A DNA stretch of 64,000 nucleotides. It comes from Conoideocrella luteorostrata (Eukaryota; Ascomycota; Sordariomycetes; Hypocreales; Clavicipitaceae). A program made the translations under genes and the position numbers. Positions within the stretch are counted from its first letter, which is position 1, and each line of letters begins with the position of its first letter. The stretch is from contig JASWJB010000141.1 of the NCBI GenBank assembly GCA_032433595.1, forward strand, positions 39,960 through 103,959. Direction: 5' to 3'. Below are positions 40,226-50,328 of the stretch, piece after piece. The notes beneath the pieces were generated by a model. It did not search any database, was not told the DNA's origin, and worked only from the letters and a program-made list of their open reading frames with translations.

Positions 40226-41173
40226 ATGTCTAGACGAGCTCTCCCCTGCGGCATCTATGCCCCCACCATGACTTTCTTCAACCCCGAAACAGAAGAGCTC
40301 GACATTCAGACCATCAAAAAGCACGCCCAGCGCCTCATCCGCGATGGACTGGTCGGCCTCGTCACCATGGGCTCCAACGGTGAAGCCGTTCACTGCACCA
40401 GGGAAGAAAAGCTCGCCGTCACAAAAGCCACCCGCGAGGCTCTGGACGAGGCCGGCTTCACGTCCACTCCAATCATTCTGGGCGCCACCGAAGGCAGCGT
40501 CAGAGGAACTGTCGAGTTGAGCAAGTTGGCGGCCAGTGCAGGTGCCGACTATACTTTGCTGCTCCCGCCGTCCTACTACCGCGCTCAGATCGACGAGGAG
40601 TCCATCGTTAACTACTTCACCGCCGTTGCAGACGCCAGCCCCCTCCCTGTCATCATATACAACTACCCTGGCGCTGTGTCGGGCATTGACCTGGACAGCG
40701 ACGTCTTGATCAAGCTTGGACAGCACCCTAACATTGTCGGTACAAAGTTCACCTGTGGGAACACTGGCAAACTGACCCGCGTAGCTCTCGGGACCAACGC
40801 CAAGAGCCCCTCCCAAGAAGGGTCTGGATACATGGCCTTTGGAGGCATGTGCGATTTCACGTTTCAGACTCTTGCGAGCGGTGGCAGCGGAATTATAGCT
40901 GGTGGCGCAAATGTCATGCCCAAGGTATGCGCTCAAGTCTGGAACTTATATTCTGAGGGAAAGAAAGAGGAGGCTGAGGCTTTGCAAAAGATTCTGAGTC
41001 GCGGTGATTGGCCGTTGACGAAGGCTGCGATTGCGGGCACGAAGCAGGCTATCCAGATGCACTACGGGTATGGAGGATATCCTCGACAGCCCCTCAAGAG
41101 ATTGGATGAGGCGAGACTGAAGGCTATTGAGGAGGGTATTCGCGAGGTGATGCAGGTAGAGAAGAGCCTGTAA
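40226..41173 (+). CDS. DHDPS/N-acetylneuraminate-lyase-family aldolase (HOGA/KDG-aldolase-like)
   Basis: Single exon, 315 residues. Class I aldolases of this family cleave 2-keto acids such as 4-hydroxy-2-oxoglutarate or 2-keto-3-deoxy sugar acids through a Schiff base. Visible residues are the substrate carboxylate loop GSNGE (49-53, GTTGE in most members), the catalytic Tyr in PVIIYNYPG (Tyr145) and the Schiff-base Lys in IVGTKFTCGN (Lys174). Then come GGMCDFTFQTLASGGSGIIAGGANVMPK and the C-terminal helices. Length is normal for the family. The start at 40226 gives MSRRALPCGIYAPTMTFF, in line with the usual GI-x-P-T opening. Fungal homologues are annotated variously as dihydrodipicolinate synthase; lysine synthesis in fungi uses another route, so catabolism is more likely. 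Confidence 0.92.
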   Translation: MSRRALPCGIYAPTMTFFNPETEELDIQTIKKHAQRLIRDGLVGLVTMGSNGEAVHCTREEKLAVTKATREALDEAGFTSTPIILGATEGSVRGTVELSKLAASAGADYTLLLPPSYYRAQIDEESIVNYFTAVADASPLPVIIYNYPGAVSGIDLDSDVLIKLGQHPNIVGTKFTCGNTGKLTRVALGTNAKSPSQEGSGYMAFGGMCDFTFQTLASGGSGIIAGGANVMPKVCAQVWNLYSEGKKEEAEALQKILSRGDWPLTKAAIAGTKQAIQMHYGYGGYPRQPLKRLDEARLKAIEEGIREVMQVEKSL

Positions 41174-41517
41174 ATTTCTAGTCCCCCGCTATTTGTGAGA
41201 TTGGGTACTCCGTATATGGGCTCTCAATAGTCATGCCCGGTAAAAACATAAATATATCATAACTTGTATTTAAACTTGAAAATAGCCTATAAAATGAAGA
41301 TTTGAGGACCATTTACATGGTTGGGAACTCATAACGTAACATGCATAATATGCCATACATATTGTGGGAGAACTCTTGTCTCATATGCCGCTTATAATCC
41401 AGACTAATATATAATAGTACATGCCGTAAAATGCTAAACTACTCATATCCCGCACCACGCTTCCAGGGGCTAGAGTTTTTTGTTAATATATGTTTGTTAA
41501 TGTTGGGGTTTGGTATG
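41174..41517. other. convergent intergenic region
   Basis: AT-rich spacer between the 3' ends of the aldolase and FLC-like genes, with one GTACTCCGTAT motif at 41205-41215. Confidence 0.55.
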
Positions 41518-43668
41518 TCAGACTGACCTAGAATTATTTACTTTGCGGTATCCCGAAGGTGGTGGTCCTGCATGAGACCCTAAACTCGGAGCGGGAGAAG
41601 CAGACCGGAATGGGCTTTGCTCTCTGCTAGCAGGGAAAAGCGGCATTGAAGGGCTGACTGGAGACGCGGACCTGTTGCCACCGTAGCCCGGGTGAAGGTG
41701 GCCGACATCGTCATCCAAATCCAGTCCCGACTTGTAGCCTCCCTTGTCGCCTCTGGCGGTAGCGGCCAAAGCATCGAGCTCGGTCGTCGTCGTCAGGTGG
41801 GTTTGCGATCGCATAAACGACGCACGGTCATCGGCCATGAACTGGTATCTGGCATCCGGGTTCTTGCGGAAGAAGGTAACGGCCGTGGATATAATCACCA
41901 TAAGAAGCAGAATGAAAGAGAAGGCGGCATTGAGGATGAAGAAGACAACGCCGACAACACCAACGACGATGCCAGGTGCCCCGAAAACATCGGAGAAGAT
42001 GATCAAGAAGATTGCATTCACAAAGTTAACGGCGTAAATGGCGATATTGAACGAGTTTGTGGACTTGTCCATCCAGGGGCGAAGGACTGAGGATGCAATA
42101 AGGGCAGCCAATTCAAGGATCAGGAAGCCGATGGCCTGTGCCAAACCGGCCTTTTGCCCAAACGACACAAACATGGCTTTGATCAAGATATAACCCAGGA
42201 CAGGAACGACAAAGTAATACGCAGATGCACGGAATTGGATGTAGAGGAAGCCCCATTTGTTTAGGCACTGGGGGTCAGAGAAGAGGATATATGCAGGATT
42301 TCTATGCATTGCGATAGACCGACGGGCAATTCGGATGACCTTGCTGGTGCCCCAACCGAGGATGATGGACAATGCGAAGAAGAAGACAACGGCCAAGACT
42401 GCTTCGGCCGCGGAATCAATCTGCGTTAGTTCCCAGAGGCAGAGGATAGCGATCTGCGGGAAGCCAATGAGGCAAAGGCGAAACATGATTCCCTTGAGTA
42501 TAATACGCCACCCGTTTCGGAACTCGAGGAATCGATCTTTGGCAAGCATGCCCTTGGATGCGCAGAGCTCAATGATGCCCTTGAATGCGGCGATGCCAAG
42601 AGCTGTGACAATGATGAACAGACAGAAGAATGTAAGGCCAGTCATGAAGAGATTGGTAGTTTCGATCTTGGATCGGAACGCCACTCGTTGGATGCCGTAA
42701 ACGACGTACGCTCCCGACTCGGTCTGGATGTTTCCGCGTCGCAGCAGGCGCGCGGCGCTACCGGTCACAGCATCAGGGAGCACAGCTAGAGCACGTTTAG
42801 CAAGACTCACGCCAGGCTCAACCATTTCCAGACTACGCTTTTGAACCTGAACGGAGATGGAACGGAGAGTAGAAAAGATGTTGGCAGGTGTTCCGCCTGT
42901 GGCGCGTTGGTACCAGGTAAAGGTTTTCTGCATAAAAGTGACATGAATGATGCCCATGGACCACTGGAAATTTTGAGTCCACGACTGTGCGATTGGTGGC
43001 AGATGAACACCCGTCAATCCAATGATGGCCTGAGCTTGGAAGTATCCAAACAGCGACAACGAGTTCGCGGCGACGTGGGCGGCGGTATTCAAATGACCAC
43101 GGCCGCTCACAACTCCAGATGCCAGGAGTGCTAATCCGGCGATGATAGCTGTGGCCCACTTAACACCAGTCAGATCGACCGTCTTGCCATTTGAGATATG
43201 CGCTTCCACACAAGCAATCTGGGTATTCGATTCCGACAAGTTCATCTTTACTCGTACCATGGCATCCAAATCGGGAATGCTAAAGGCAATTCCGGGAACA
43301 TCCTTTACTGCGTCGCCGCTAACGGGAACATTGAATAACAACTTCGTTTTGCCGGGAATCATGGGACAGATGCCGTCAAGACCTTTGATATCGCATGGGT
43401 TGACTACTTTCTGGATGATGGGCAAGCCGTACACCACGACGGTCAGGTCGAAGACGACTTTTCCTTGCACTGATGAGGTCGCCACGATATCGATATCTGC
43501 TGAGTTGTTTCCGGGGGTATACACCACGTTGAAGAGACTGGCTTCGAATTTTGAATCTCTCTGACATGAGTTAAGCGATTGTGACAGAAGCATTCTTTCG
43601 GACGCGACCACTAGCGGCAATGCCGCCATGGCCGCTATGAGATTTGCCGCAGATCGGAAGAGCCGCAT
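41518..43668 (-). CDS. TRP-like / FLC-type flavin carrier membrane protein
   Basis: Single exon on the minus strand; 716 residues from the ATG at 43668. The longer open frame to 43767 starts at a TTG and is rejected. FLC proteins are fungal TRP-related membrane proteins of the ER, Golgi or plasma membrane, linked to FAD transport, calcium and wall integrity. A signal peptide (MRLFRSAANLIAAMAALPLV) precedes an ML-like lumenal domain with Cys residues (NSCQRDSKFEASLFNVVY, VVNPCDIKGLDGICPMIPG). About nine hydrophobic segments follow. A conserved segment contains MFRLCLIGFPQIAILCLWEL, then RPWMDKSTNSFNIAIYAVNF. The cytosolic tail is Ser/Pro-rich (RSASPVSPSMP, SPFRSASPAPSLGS). The paralogue, FLC1, 2 or 3, cannot be decided here. 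Confidence 0.92.
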   Translation of the reverse strand: MRLFRSAANLIAAMAALPLVVASERMLLSQSLNSCQRDSKFEASLFNVVYTPGNNSADIDIVATSSVQGKVVFDLTVVVYGLPIIQKVVNPCDIKGLDGICPMIPGKTKLLFNVPVSGDAVKDVPGIAFSIPDLDAMVRVKMNLSESNTQIACVEAHISNGKTVDLTGVKWATAIIAGLALLASGVVSGRGHLNTAAHVAANSLSLFGYFQAQAIIGLTGVHLPPIAQSWTQNFQWSMGIIHVTFMQKTFTWYQRATGGTPANIFSTLRSISVQVQKRSLEMVEPGVSLAKRALAVLPDAVTGSAARLLRRGNIQTESGAYVVYGIQRVAFRSKIETTNLFMTGLTFFCLFIIVTALGIAAFKGIIELCASKGMLAKDRFLEFRNGWRIILKGIMFRLCLIGFPQIAILCLWELTQIDSAAEAVLAVVFFFALSIILGWGTSKVIRIARRSIAMHRNPAYILFSDPQCLNKWGFLYIQFRASAYYFVVPVLGYILIKAMFVSFGQKAGLAQAIGFLILELAALIASSVLRPWMDKSTNSFNIAIYAVNFVNAIFLIIFSDVFGAPGIVVGVVGVVFFILNAAFSFILLLMVIISTAVTFFRKNPDARYQFMADDRASFMRSQTHLTTTTELDALAATARGDKGGYKSGLDLDDDVGHLHPGYGGNRSASPVSPSMPLFPASREQSPFRSASPAPSLGSHAGPPPSGYRKVNNSRSV

Positions 43669-46233
43669 GTTGGGGGCGAATCTGTGGGTGGTAGGAGTCG
43701 ACGTTGACGGCGTTGGAGGCTGGACCGGCCAACCTGCTGAGCGAGATCGACCTGGCGGCTCCCGCAATGGCGCTGGGAATGATCCTCAGCAGTTCCGTGA
43801 GTAAATGGACGCAGGTGCTATGCGCGCAGCCGTGGCGGTCATGGACGAAACGTTCTCGAATGTTGCGTGCCAGGTTTCTGTATCGCCCAGTCGCTTGGCG
43901 ATCTCTTGGGGTCGTTGAAAGGGGCGGTGGTTGGCGGCCCCCAAAGGAAAAAAAAGGGTATTCGGAAACAAAGCGTAGCGATGGAAACAAAAATGAAGAG
44001 CGGGAAATGATCGTAGTGGCAAGGTTACCAAATAATAAAACGAATGACTTATTTGCAAGGGCAGGGTGAAGAAACAATCCCACGGCGGTTCACGAGTTGA
44101 AGGAAAGAGAATGCGCAGAAGTTGAGAGGGTCGTTATGGTAGGCAAGGAGGGACGAAGGACGAGAGACAATCACCAGGCAATACTCCATAGCAGCATGAC
44201 AATACGGAGTACCGACTAATGCGAGTTCATGTTAACTAACGATCATCTCGCTGCTGCGCCTCTGGGTACCGATCCATTCGTGTCCATGATTGGCATGGGG
44301 ATTCGTGCATGTACCTGGGCTAGGCCCTGTTGGGTTAGGAACAAGCTCCAGCAGTGGAATCTACGGCGGGCTTGTCTGGAATTTCGGGGGAGGCGATGAG
44401 CCTCTAGGCCAAAAAACAGCACCCCTTGGTGCCCATCGCCCGGTGCTCAGTGCTTATTGCTCCGTGCGCATGGCCCCGCGCTGGATTGTTGAATGTGGGA
44501 ACCCAATGTCGTATTTACTGCTATCTACGGAGTACGGAGCACTCACTTGGGCTATGTACTATATGTTGGCTAGACCGGGGGGTCGAACATCCCTGGCGCG
44601 TGTCTTCTTTGCCGGCGCGTGCGACTCAGGGGTAAAAGCGAGAACGGGGTGATGGCTGATGATGTCAATTCTTAGACAGACCCGATAACTAGTTAGTGGA
44701 CGTCTTGATCAATACTCCGTACAGTTGTTTCGAGGTCAGATACTCCGCACAAGAACATGGCCCTGCTCGAGACGCGTGTCTATTGTTCTAAATCGCCTGC
44801 CCGCTGATGGCTCCGCGGATGCAGTCTACAAGTGGCATGTTTGACCGGGATGAGGCGCATGATTCTGCGACTGTCTGTACGGAGTACGGAGGTCTACTAC
44901 TGGTATACTGGTGACAATGGTTTGTTGTTGATGCACGAACTTAAACTCATGCACTTCCGTGTTCATAACAGGTCTGGGATCAAATGATGCGTTGGAAACC
45001 ACCACGATAAGGAGACGTTGCGTTGATTGCGCCGCCGGCATCCATATATGCATGGCTACTATACGGAGTGGTTTCCTGTGGGAAAATAACGCAATGCATT
45101 GGTAGAGCATCCCCCGTACCTACAAAGTACAGAGTCTTGCTTTTCAATTAAGAACACAAGCAACTCGAGCAAGGGCATGGCCGATACCGTTACTCTCCGT
45201 TCCAATGGACATGGCCGCAGAAAGTACAAAGAGACATGTCATGACCATATACTTAGATCGTCCCTACGACCAAGACACAAAGCAATCTGTATCGACTAAC
45301 CATCGCCCCTGTCTGCACAGAATAGCCGGGAAATTCCATCTCCAAAACATCGTCACTTTGCTGAAATGGGAGGAAACCAGACAACACTTGGCAGCTACTT
45401 CCGACTGATTGGCACTGTTATCAAGTTTCAGTGGCCGGGAAGATACGCAAGAAAAAAGAGTGACCAAAAAATCAATTCGGTTTACCGAGCGTGGAAGTCG
45501 AACCAGAGCGCAAAAAGACAAAAAAGATAGCCAACAAGTCTCGTGCCCAACCGAAACGCCGGGCAGTCGTCGACCCATTGACGAAAACTTTGCCGGTAAA
45601 CTATATTATATACTCCGCAGCCGTACTCTAGGTAGCACGATAATTTCCCCCCACCGCCACGCGTGTCTTCGGAATCCAACCTCGATCCCTATCTCGTCGC
45701 TTGCTTACCAAAGCAACATGCTGAAAAACAATGCATTTTCTCAGTTCTGAAGGGGAATCTGGAACGCATTATTTCTATTTGCCCATTGCTATCTCATTGG
45801 AGATACGGTTTGAAGTTGCTTGGTCGCAATTTTCCTCTTGCTTTCTTCAAACTACCTTATCCCGTGCAGCCAGCCGTCCATGTCCGTGTTCCCCGTTGGC
45901 GAGTGCGTAAATATCCGAGTAATTCGCCTGCCCAAATAACTGCTTCAATTGGTTTAAGAGTTAGTAGTCCACCTTGGGGGCATGATAAGGCCGATCCATT
46001 TAATTTGTATAAACAAGTCTCTGGTCAGCTGAGCACTCCTTCAAGAACTTACCCTACCCGCACTCGAGCTGACGAGACATGCGTTGGTTAGTGTGACTAA
46101 TTAGAATCTGACATCTCACCGTGAATTCATACCAGCATTCGGCCACGTCCGCCTCTCCACACTCCTGCAGTATTCACCTCTTTCCCTCTTGAACTTGAAC
46201 TTGGCCGGCAGAGCAGTCGGCCCTGCAGTAATC
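43669..46233. promoter_or_regulatory. long gene-poor divergent region rich in the TACGGAGTA motif
   Basis: A 2.5-kb spacer between divergent FLC-like and MFS genes, the longest in the window. Copies of the dispersed motif lie at 44203-44212, 44526-44539 (double), 44713-44722, 44878-44891 (double) and 45062-45069, with variants at 44741 and 45611. Open frames of 100-140 codons (for example 44290-44652 and 45663-46091) show no family resemblance. No transposon ends or reverse-transcriptase motifs are visible. Confidence 0.55.
44203..45069. repeat. cluster of TACGGAGTA / TACTCCGTA motifs
   Basis: Seven full motif units in about 870 bp, in both orientations. Two are head-to-tail doubles sharing the GTA (TACGGAGTACGGAG at 44526-44539 and 44878-44891). 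They show no fixed spacing and no flanking homology that I can see. Confidence 0.8.
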
Positions 46234-48014
46234 ATGGCCGGGAACAAGACCGTTGCCAATGCTGGTTGTCCTGATGAGGAACAGTCGGCACGCTTTGCAG
46301 ACACGGAGCGCACTCCATTGCTGCGGCCGGATCACGAGAATGGGAATGCGGACTCCGATGCTCCCGTGAGCGCCGCTTCCCATAGAGATGGCTCTGGTTT
46401 GCTGGGAGGTCAGGAAGAAGAACAAACCATCCTAGCCAAGGAAGAGTCATTTGGCAAGTTGGCTCTCATCATGGGCACCACCTGGGTGGGCGTCATCTTA
46501 GGCGCCATCGATTCGACCATCATCGCCACCTTATCTGCCCCCATTGCCAGCGAATTCAAGTCCCTGAGCCTCATGTCCTGGCTTGCAGCCGCCTATTTCA
46601 TCTCCAATGCCGCCTGCCAACCCATCTCGGGTCGACTGACAGACATTTTCGGTCGCGGCCCAGGTCTAGTATTCAGCAACATTGTCTTCGCTGCCGGAAA
46701 CTTGATCTGTGGCCTTGCCCAAGACGAAAAAGTCATGGTCCTGGGTCGAGTCGTCGCCGGCATTGGTGGGGGTGGACTCATGAGTATCTCTACCTTTCTT
46801 GGCTCTGATCTGATCCCTCTGCGGAAGAGGGGCCTCATCCAGGGCATCGGCAACATCTGCTATGGCGCTGGTGCCATGCTGGGTGGTGTTTTCGGCGGCT
46901 TGATCAACGATCACACCAAGCTTGGTTGGCGTCTGGCTTTTTTGATCCAAGTTCCGCCTGTTCTATTGTCGGCCGTGGCCGTCCACTTCTTCGTCAAGGT
47001 GCCTCCAAAGCAATCGGACAAGTCATACTTGGCCCGTATCGACTTTATCGGTGTCTTCTTGACTTCGTCATTCCTGGTATTGCTGCTTCTTGGCCTCAAT
47101 TCCGGCGGCAATCAGGTTCCCTGGACACATCCTCTGCCACTAACAACGATTCCTCTATCAATCATAGCTTTTGCAGGCTTCTTGTGGTGGGAGAGTCGGG
47201 CTAGCCAACCTATTATCCCGGTGAGGTTGTTGCTTTCCCGCACTGTTTTAGCGGCTTGCTTTACAAACCTGCTTGGCACCATGGTTCTTCTTACGCTCGT
47301 CTTTTATGTGCCTTTGTATTTGCAGGTTCTGGGGTACTCGGCCACGGATGCAGGTCTTCGGATTTTGCCGTCCCCAGTTGGTATCGCCGTTTCATCACTT
47401 CTGGCCGGCTACATCATGAAGCGCACCGGTCGATTTGTTACTCTCGGCATCGCCAGCATGGCGATTGTCTGTGTAGGTATAATTCTTTTGACGCTGATGG
47501 GTCGCGAAGCGTCCGCCTGGCTTAGTAGCGTTGCTTTCTTTCTCAGCGGTGGTGGCTACGGCGCCATGTTGACGACAACTTTGCTGGCCTGCATCGCTGC
47601 CGTCGACCACTCCCAACAAGCTGTTGTTACATCCGGAACTTGTAAGTACGACATTCCATTTTGCGATATGTAACATTTTTTGTTAACAAAGAGGTGGGAA
47701 TAGATCTTGCACGAAGTCTTGGTGGCACCCTCGGCATTACGGTCGGCTCTGCCGTCTACCAAAACATCCTGAAAGCTCGTCTGTGGGACCGCTTTGGTGA
47801 TCAGCCCAATGCTGCCGAGGAGATTCGCCGCATCAGAGACGATTTAGAACAGCTGAGGCATTTGCCTGAGGGCTGGTACGACGGCGTGATTGACTCGTTC
47901 ATGGATGCTTTCAGGGGCGTCTGGTTGACCATGTTGGGGTTAGCTATTCTGGGATTGATTTGTGTTTCCATGATGAGACATCACACGCTTCACTCAACTC
48001 TAGATAGACGATGA
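46234..48014 (+). CDS. MFS transporter, vacuolar basic amino acid (Vba/DHA2) type
   Basis: Exons 46234-47641 and 47704-48014; about 572 residues. The intron (T|GTAAGT...GAATAG) joins VTSGTY to LARSLGGTLG. Proteins of this 14-helix DHA2 branch move basic amino acids or drugs into the vacuole by proton antiport. The N-terminal cytosolic part has ERTPLLRP, an acidic dileucine-type vacuolar sorting signal. The first helix carries GVILGAIDSTIIATL, loop 2-3 has GRLTDIFGRGPGLV (MFS motif A), VVAGIGGGGLMS follows and motif C is in GICYGAG-like sequence before GGLINDHTKLGWRLAF. The C-terminus ends in HHTLHSTLDRR. The ATG at 46234 is chosen because upstream in-frame sequence starts only with TTG. Substrate is inferred from family. 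Confidence 0.9.
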
Positions 48015-48885
48015 ACCTGCTGTGTAATGCATTGTGAATAAGCTTGGATGAGTGATGACACATACACCACTGTTGGATTAGTCACTGCTTCACACTATGT
48101 CACTGGTGAAGTTTTTGAACACGACTTAATCATGTTTGTCTTTATAACGCAACTCACTTGAATGCATTTTGTGTGACGTATGCTCGAGTGCTGCTCTTTG
48201 TTGGTAGAACAGTTTTGTGCGGGCTATTTGTTTGCCTACCGGCCGTCAACAATCAGTGTGCAACCCAAACTTCAAATCCTGGCCTCTTGACCTCGTTTCA
48301 CCAATTCCTTGCCACTCTATTGCTGTGGCCAATGAAGGGCTTGGATGATCCAGAATTCCCGTCGTAGTGTATTTCCAACTTTGCCAGAGTAGAGGACAAC
48401 TACATAAAATAGCTAAGGAATGGACTTTTTCTTCACTTTGTTTCACTTCTTTTCATTCTTTTCACATCAAATTTAAGGGCCGGTTGCTGTACCAAAACGA
48501 GCTCTTTGTGGCTGCATCATGTTACCTAGCTGCCATGTTAACATTACTCAAAATGTTGCGTCTAGTATCGTGTCGGTCGATTAACCGCCTCCAGATGGCT
48601 GTCTAGAGTTTGTTTGCCTATCGCACCTCCATTCAGCTTCAACCGATAATGGTTTGTCAACTTCCTTTCCGACCTTCAGGGAGGACATCATCGCTCAAAG
48701 CTTGCGGGAAGGAGCTCCCGATTCACACTGGCTGGCCGCGTATCTCCTCTATATAAGTATCAAGGCCAAGTCGCAGAACAAATGGCATCCTCATAAGCAT
48801 CGATTTTCAAGGCCAGACTCCTACATCCGTCAGTCCAGCCATACCACTTTTTTATGGGCGGATTCCTTTTTTTCCTCTCGCAATC
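48015..48885. promoter_or_regulatory. intergenic region and promoter of acyltransferase-like gene
   Basis: About 870 bp without a supported gene. The clearest core promoter in the window is a TATATAAG box at 48750-48757, some 130 bp before the start codon at 48886. Confidence 0.5.
48750..48757 (+). promoter_or_regulatory. TATA box of acyltransferase-like gene
   Basis: TATATAAG preceded by CCTC, 129-136 bp upstream of the ATG at 48886. Canonical TATA boxes are not evident for most other genes here, so this one may mark an inducible promoter. That is inference. Confidence 0.5.
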
Positions 48886-50328
48886 ATGCCAGGAGCCTAC
48901 CCCCTTTACCTGTTCTCACTTTTTGAGAACAACATCAGGCGCGACTACGACAAGGTTCCCTTGATCTATCGCCGAAATACTCAGGAACAGATCTCGCATT
49001 TGGAAAAATTGGAACTGGATGTCAAAATGAACGAAGCGTTCCTCAAGGTTCTCGACACTCTGCGTCCTCTGCAGGGTCAAGTTCTCCCCATACGAGAGGG
49101 TGCGAAGTGGTTGGCCGTGTACCGTATCCGAGGCATTCCTTGGAACCTGTACTCGAGCCGAGTTGCGGATGTCGACTCGCCGCAAGTTTTACGGCACAAA
49201 GTCCCTGATGACTACTTTTACGACCACTCCGACGCTTTGGCAGCACTCGAGGACGACGGCGTTCCGCCGGTCACTCTATTGCTGACAATTTCGAATACTT
49301 GTAATGTGCTCGGCTTCTCATTCTTCAAGCCAATGTTCGGGAAGGAGGCCAAAGCTACGTTCCTAGCCTACTTCAACTATTTTATGGCCGCTGATGCGTT
49401 GCCACGGCCTCGCATCCTCGCGTTTTCACCGCCTCCCTCGCGGATCCGAACGGCCCCTGCAAATCTTCGCATAGAAATGACTTTAGAGCAAGCACACAGG
49501 ATGTATCGCCCGTCGCTAGATCCAGGGCCATTTGGCGATGTTCCAGATGTGCAAATTGGATCGCGTATATTGAGGCTTTCCAAGCGCAAGCTTCAACAAA
49601 TTGCAGAACGGTATGCCGCGGATGTTCCTCAGGGACGTATACTCGGGTGGTCACTCGCGGAGATCGTTACCGTGGCCATACTCTGGAACTATATTATGCT
49701 GGACAGAATGGTACTTTATCGATTTATGCCACGTAGTAGCTTGCGCACAAGTTCCCGAATGGACCTCATGACGTCCGCCCATGAACTCATTCCGCAGCGG
49801 GAATATGAAGGGGATCTCATGTCCCACTTATGGAAGGGCAATGCCGAGATTCCCATTGTGACCACCCAGCAGGGCAGCCAGTTCGGAGACGCGTTCAGGG
49901 ACGGTGACGCTTGTAGCGACGCGATACGCGAATCTATTGTCGAGCTGGTGGCAAGCCTGAGTACGGCCACGGCGGCGGAAGTCCGGAGGGTGGCGGTGTT
50001 GAAGAGAAATCTTCCCTTACAGGACGATCTGAACTGTTATAATAAGGCTCTAAACAGCTGCTATGAGGGTCTTCAAGCAGAGACCTGGTCTTGCTTAGAC
50101 TGTAATTCTCTCGATGGCGGCTCCGAACTCCGTTACGCCAGACCAGTTCTCGGCGTGGCAAAATCGGACGCTGCCCATGTTGGGAGGATTCGCTTTCTCC
50201 CTTGCGAAAACGATGAAGAGATTTGTGTGTATGTGAGTTTATTCCAGGATGAGTGTCGCTTGCTACGGAGGATATTGATTGGTAACGAGTGGCTCACTGA
50301 GCAGGGTGACGATTTAGAATACTTCTAG
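48886..50328 (+). CDS. BAHD / trichothecene-acetyltransferase-like protein, apparently without HXXXD
   Basis: Single exon, 480 residues. Resemblance to fungal BAHD-fold acyltransferases of specialised metabolism lies in order and spacing rather than long identities. There is an N-terminal half ending in PPVTLLLTISNTCNVLGFSF, a middle helix (SKRKLQQIAERYA) and ILGWSLAEIVTVAILWNYIM. Next comes SSRMDLMTSAHELI (the arginine-containing segment of the family), then a C-terminal hydrophobic barrel ending RFLPCENDEEICVYVSLFQD and a final EWLTEQ. In the family the HXXXD active site follows the hydrophobic strand near residue 145. Here that place reads SFFKPMFGKEAK, with neither His nor Asp. The protein could be a dead enzyme, a diverged subfamily or another fold. 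The frame is intact, which argues against recent decay. Confidence 0.5.
   Translation: MPGAYPLYLFSLFENNIRRDYDKVPLIYRRNTQEQISHLEKLELDVKMNEAFLKVLDTLRPLQGQVLPIREGAKWLAVYRIRGIPWNLYSSRVADVDSPQVLRHKVPDDYFYDHSDALAALEDDGVPPVTLLLTISNTCNVLGFSFFKPMFGKEAKATFLAYFNYFMAADALPRPRILAFSPPPSRIRTAPANLRIEMTLEQAHRMYRPSLDPGPFGDVPDVQIGSRILRLSKRKLQQIAERYAADVPQGRILGWSLAEIVTVAILWNYIMLDRMVLYRFMPRSSLRTSSRMDLMTSAHELIPQREYEGDLMSHLWKGNAEIPIVTTQQGSQFGDAFRDGDACSDAIRESIVELVASLSTATAAEVRRVAVLKRNLPLQDDLNCYNKALNSCYEGLQAETWSCLDCNSLDGGSELRYARPVLGVAKSDAAHVGRIRFLPCENDEEICVYVSLFQDECRLLRRILIGNEWLTEQGDDLEYF

Noticed and set aside
40181..40936. 251-codon minus-strand frame opposite the aldolase
   Set aside because: Antisense shadow; the plus strand carries all catalytic residues of the DHDPS family.
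43669..43767. Longer start for the FLC-like protein
   Set aside because: Begins at TTG, and the extension would bury the signal peptide that starts at the ATG at 43668.
45663..46091. 142-codon plus-strand frame upstream of the MFS gene
   Set aside because: No family, no splice or codon-bias support, and it lies in an AT-rich spacer.
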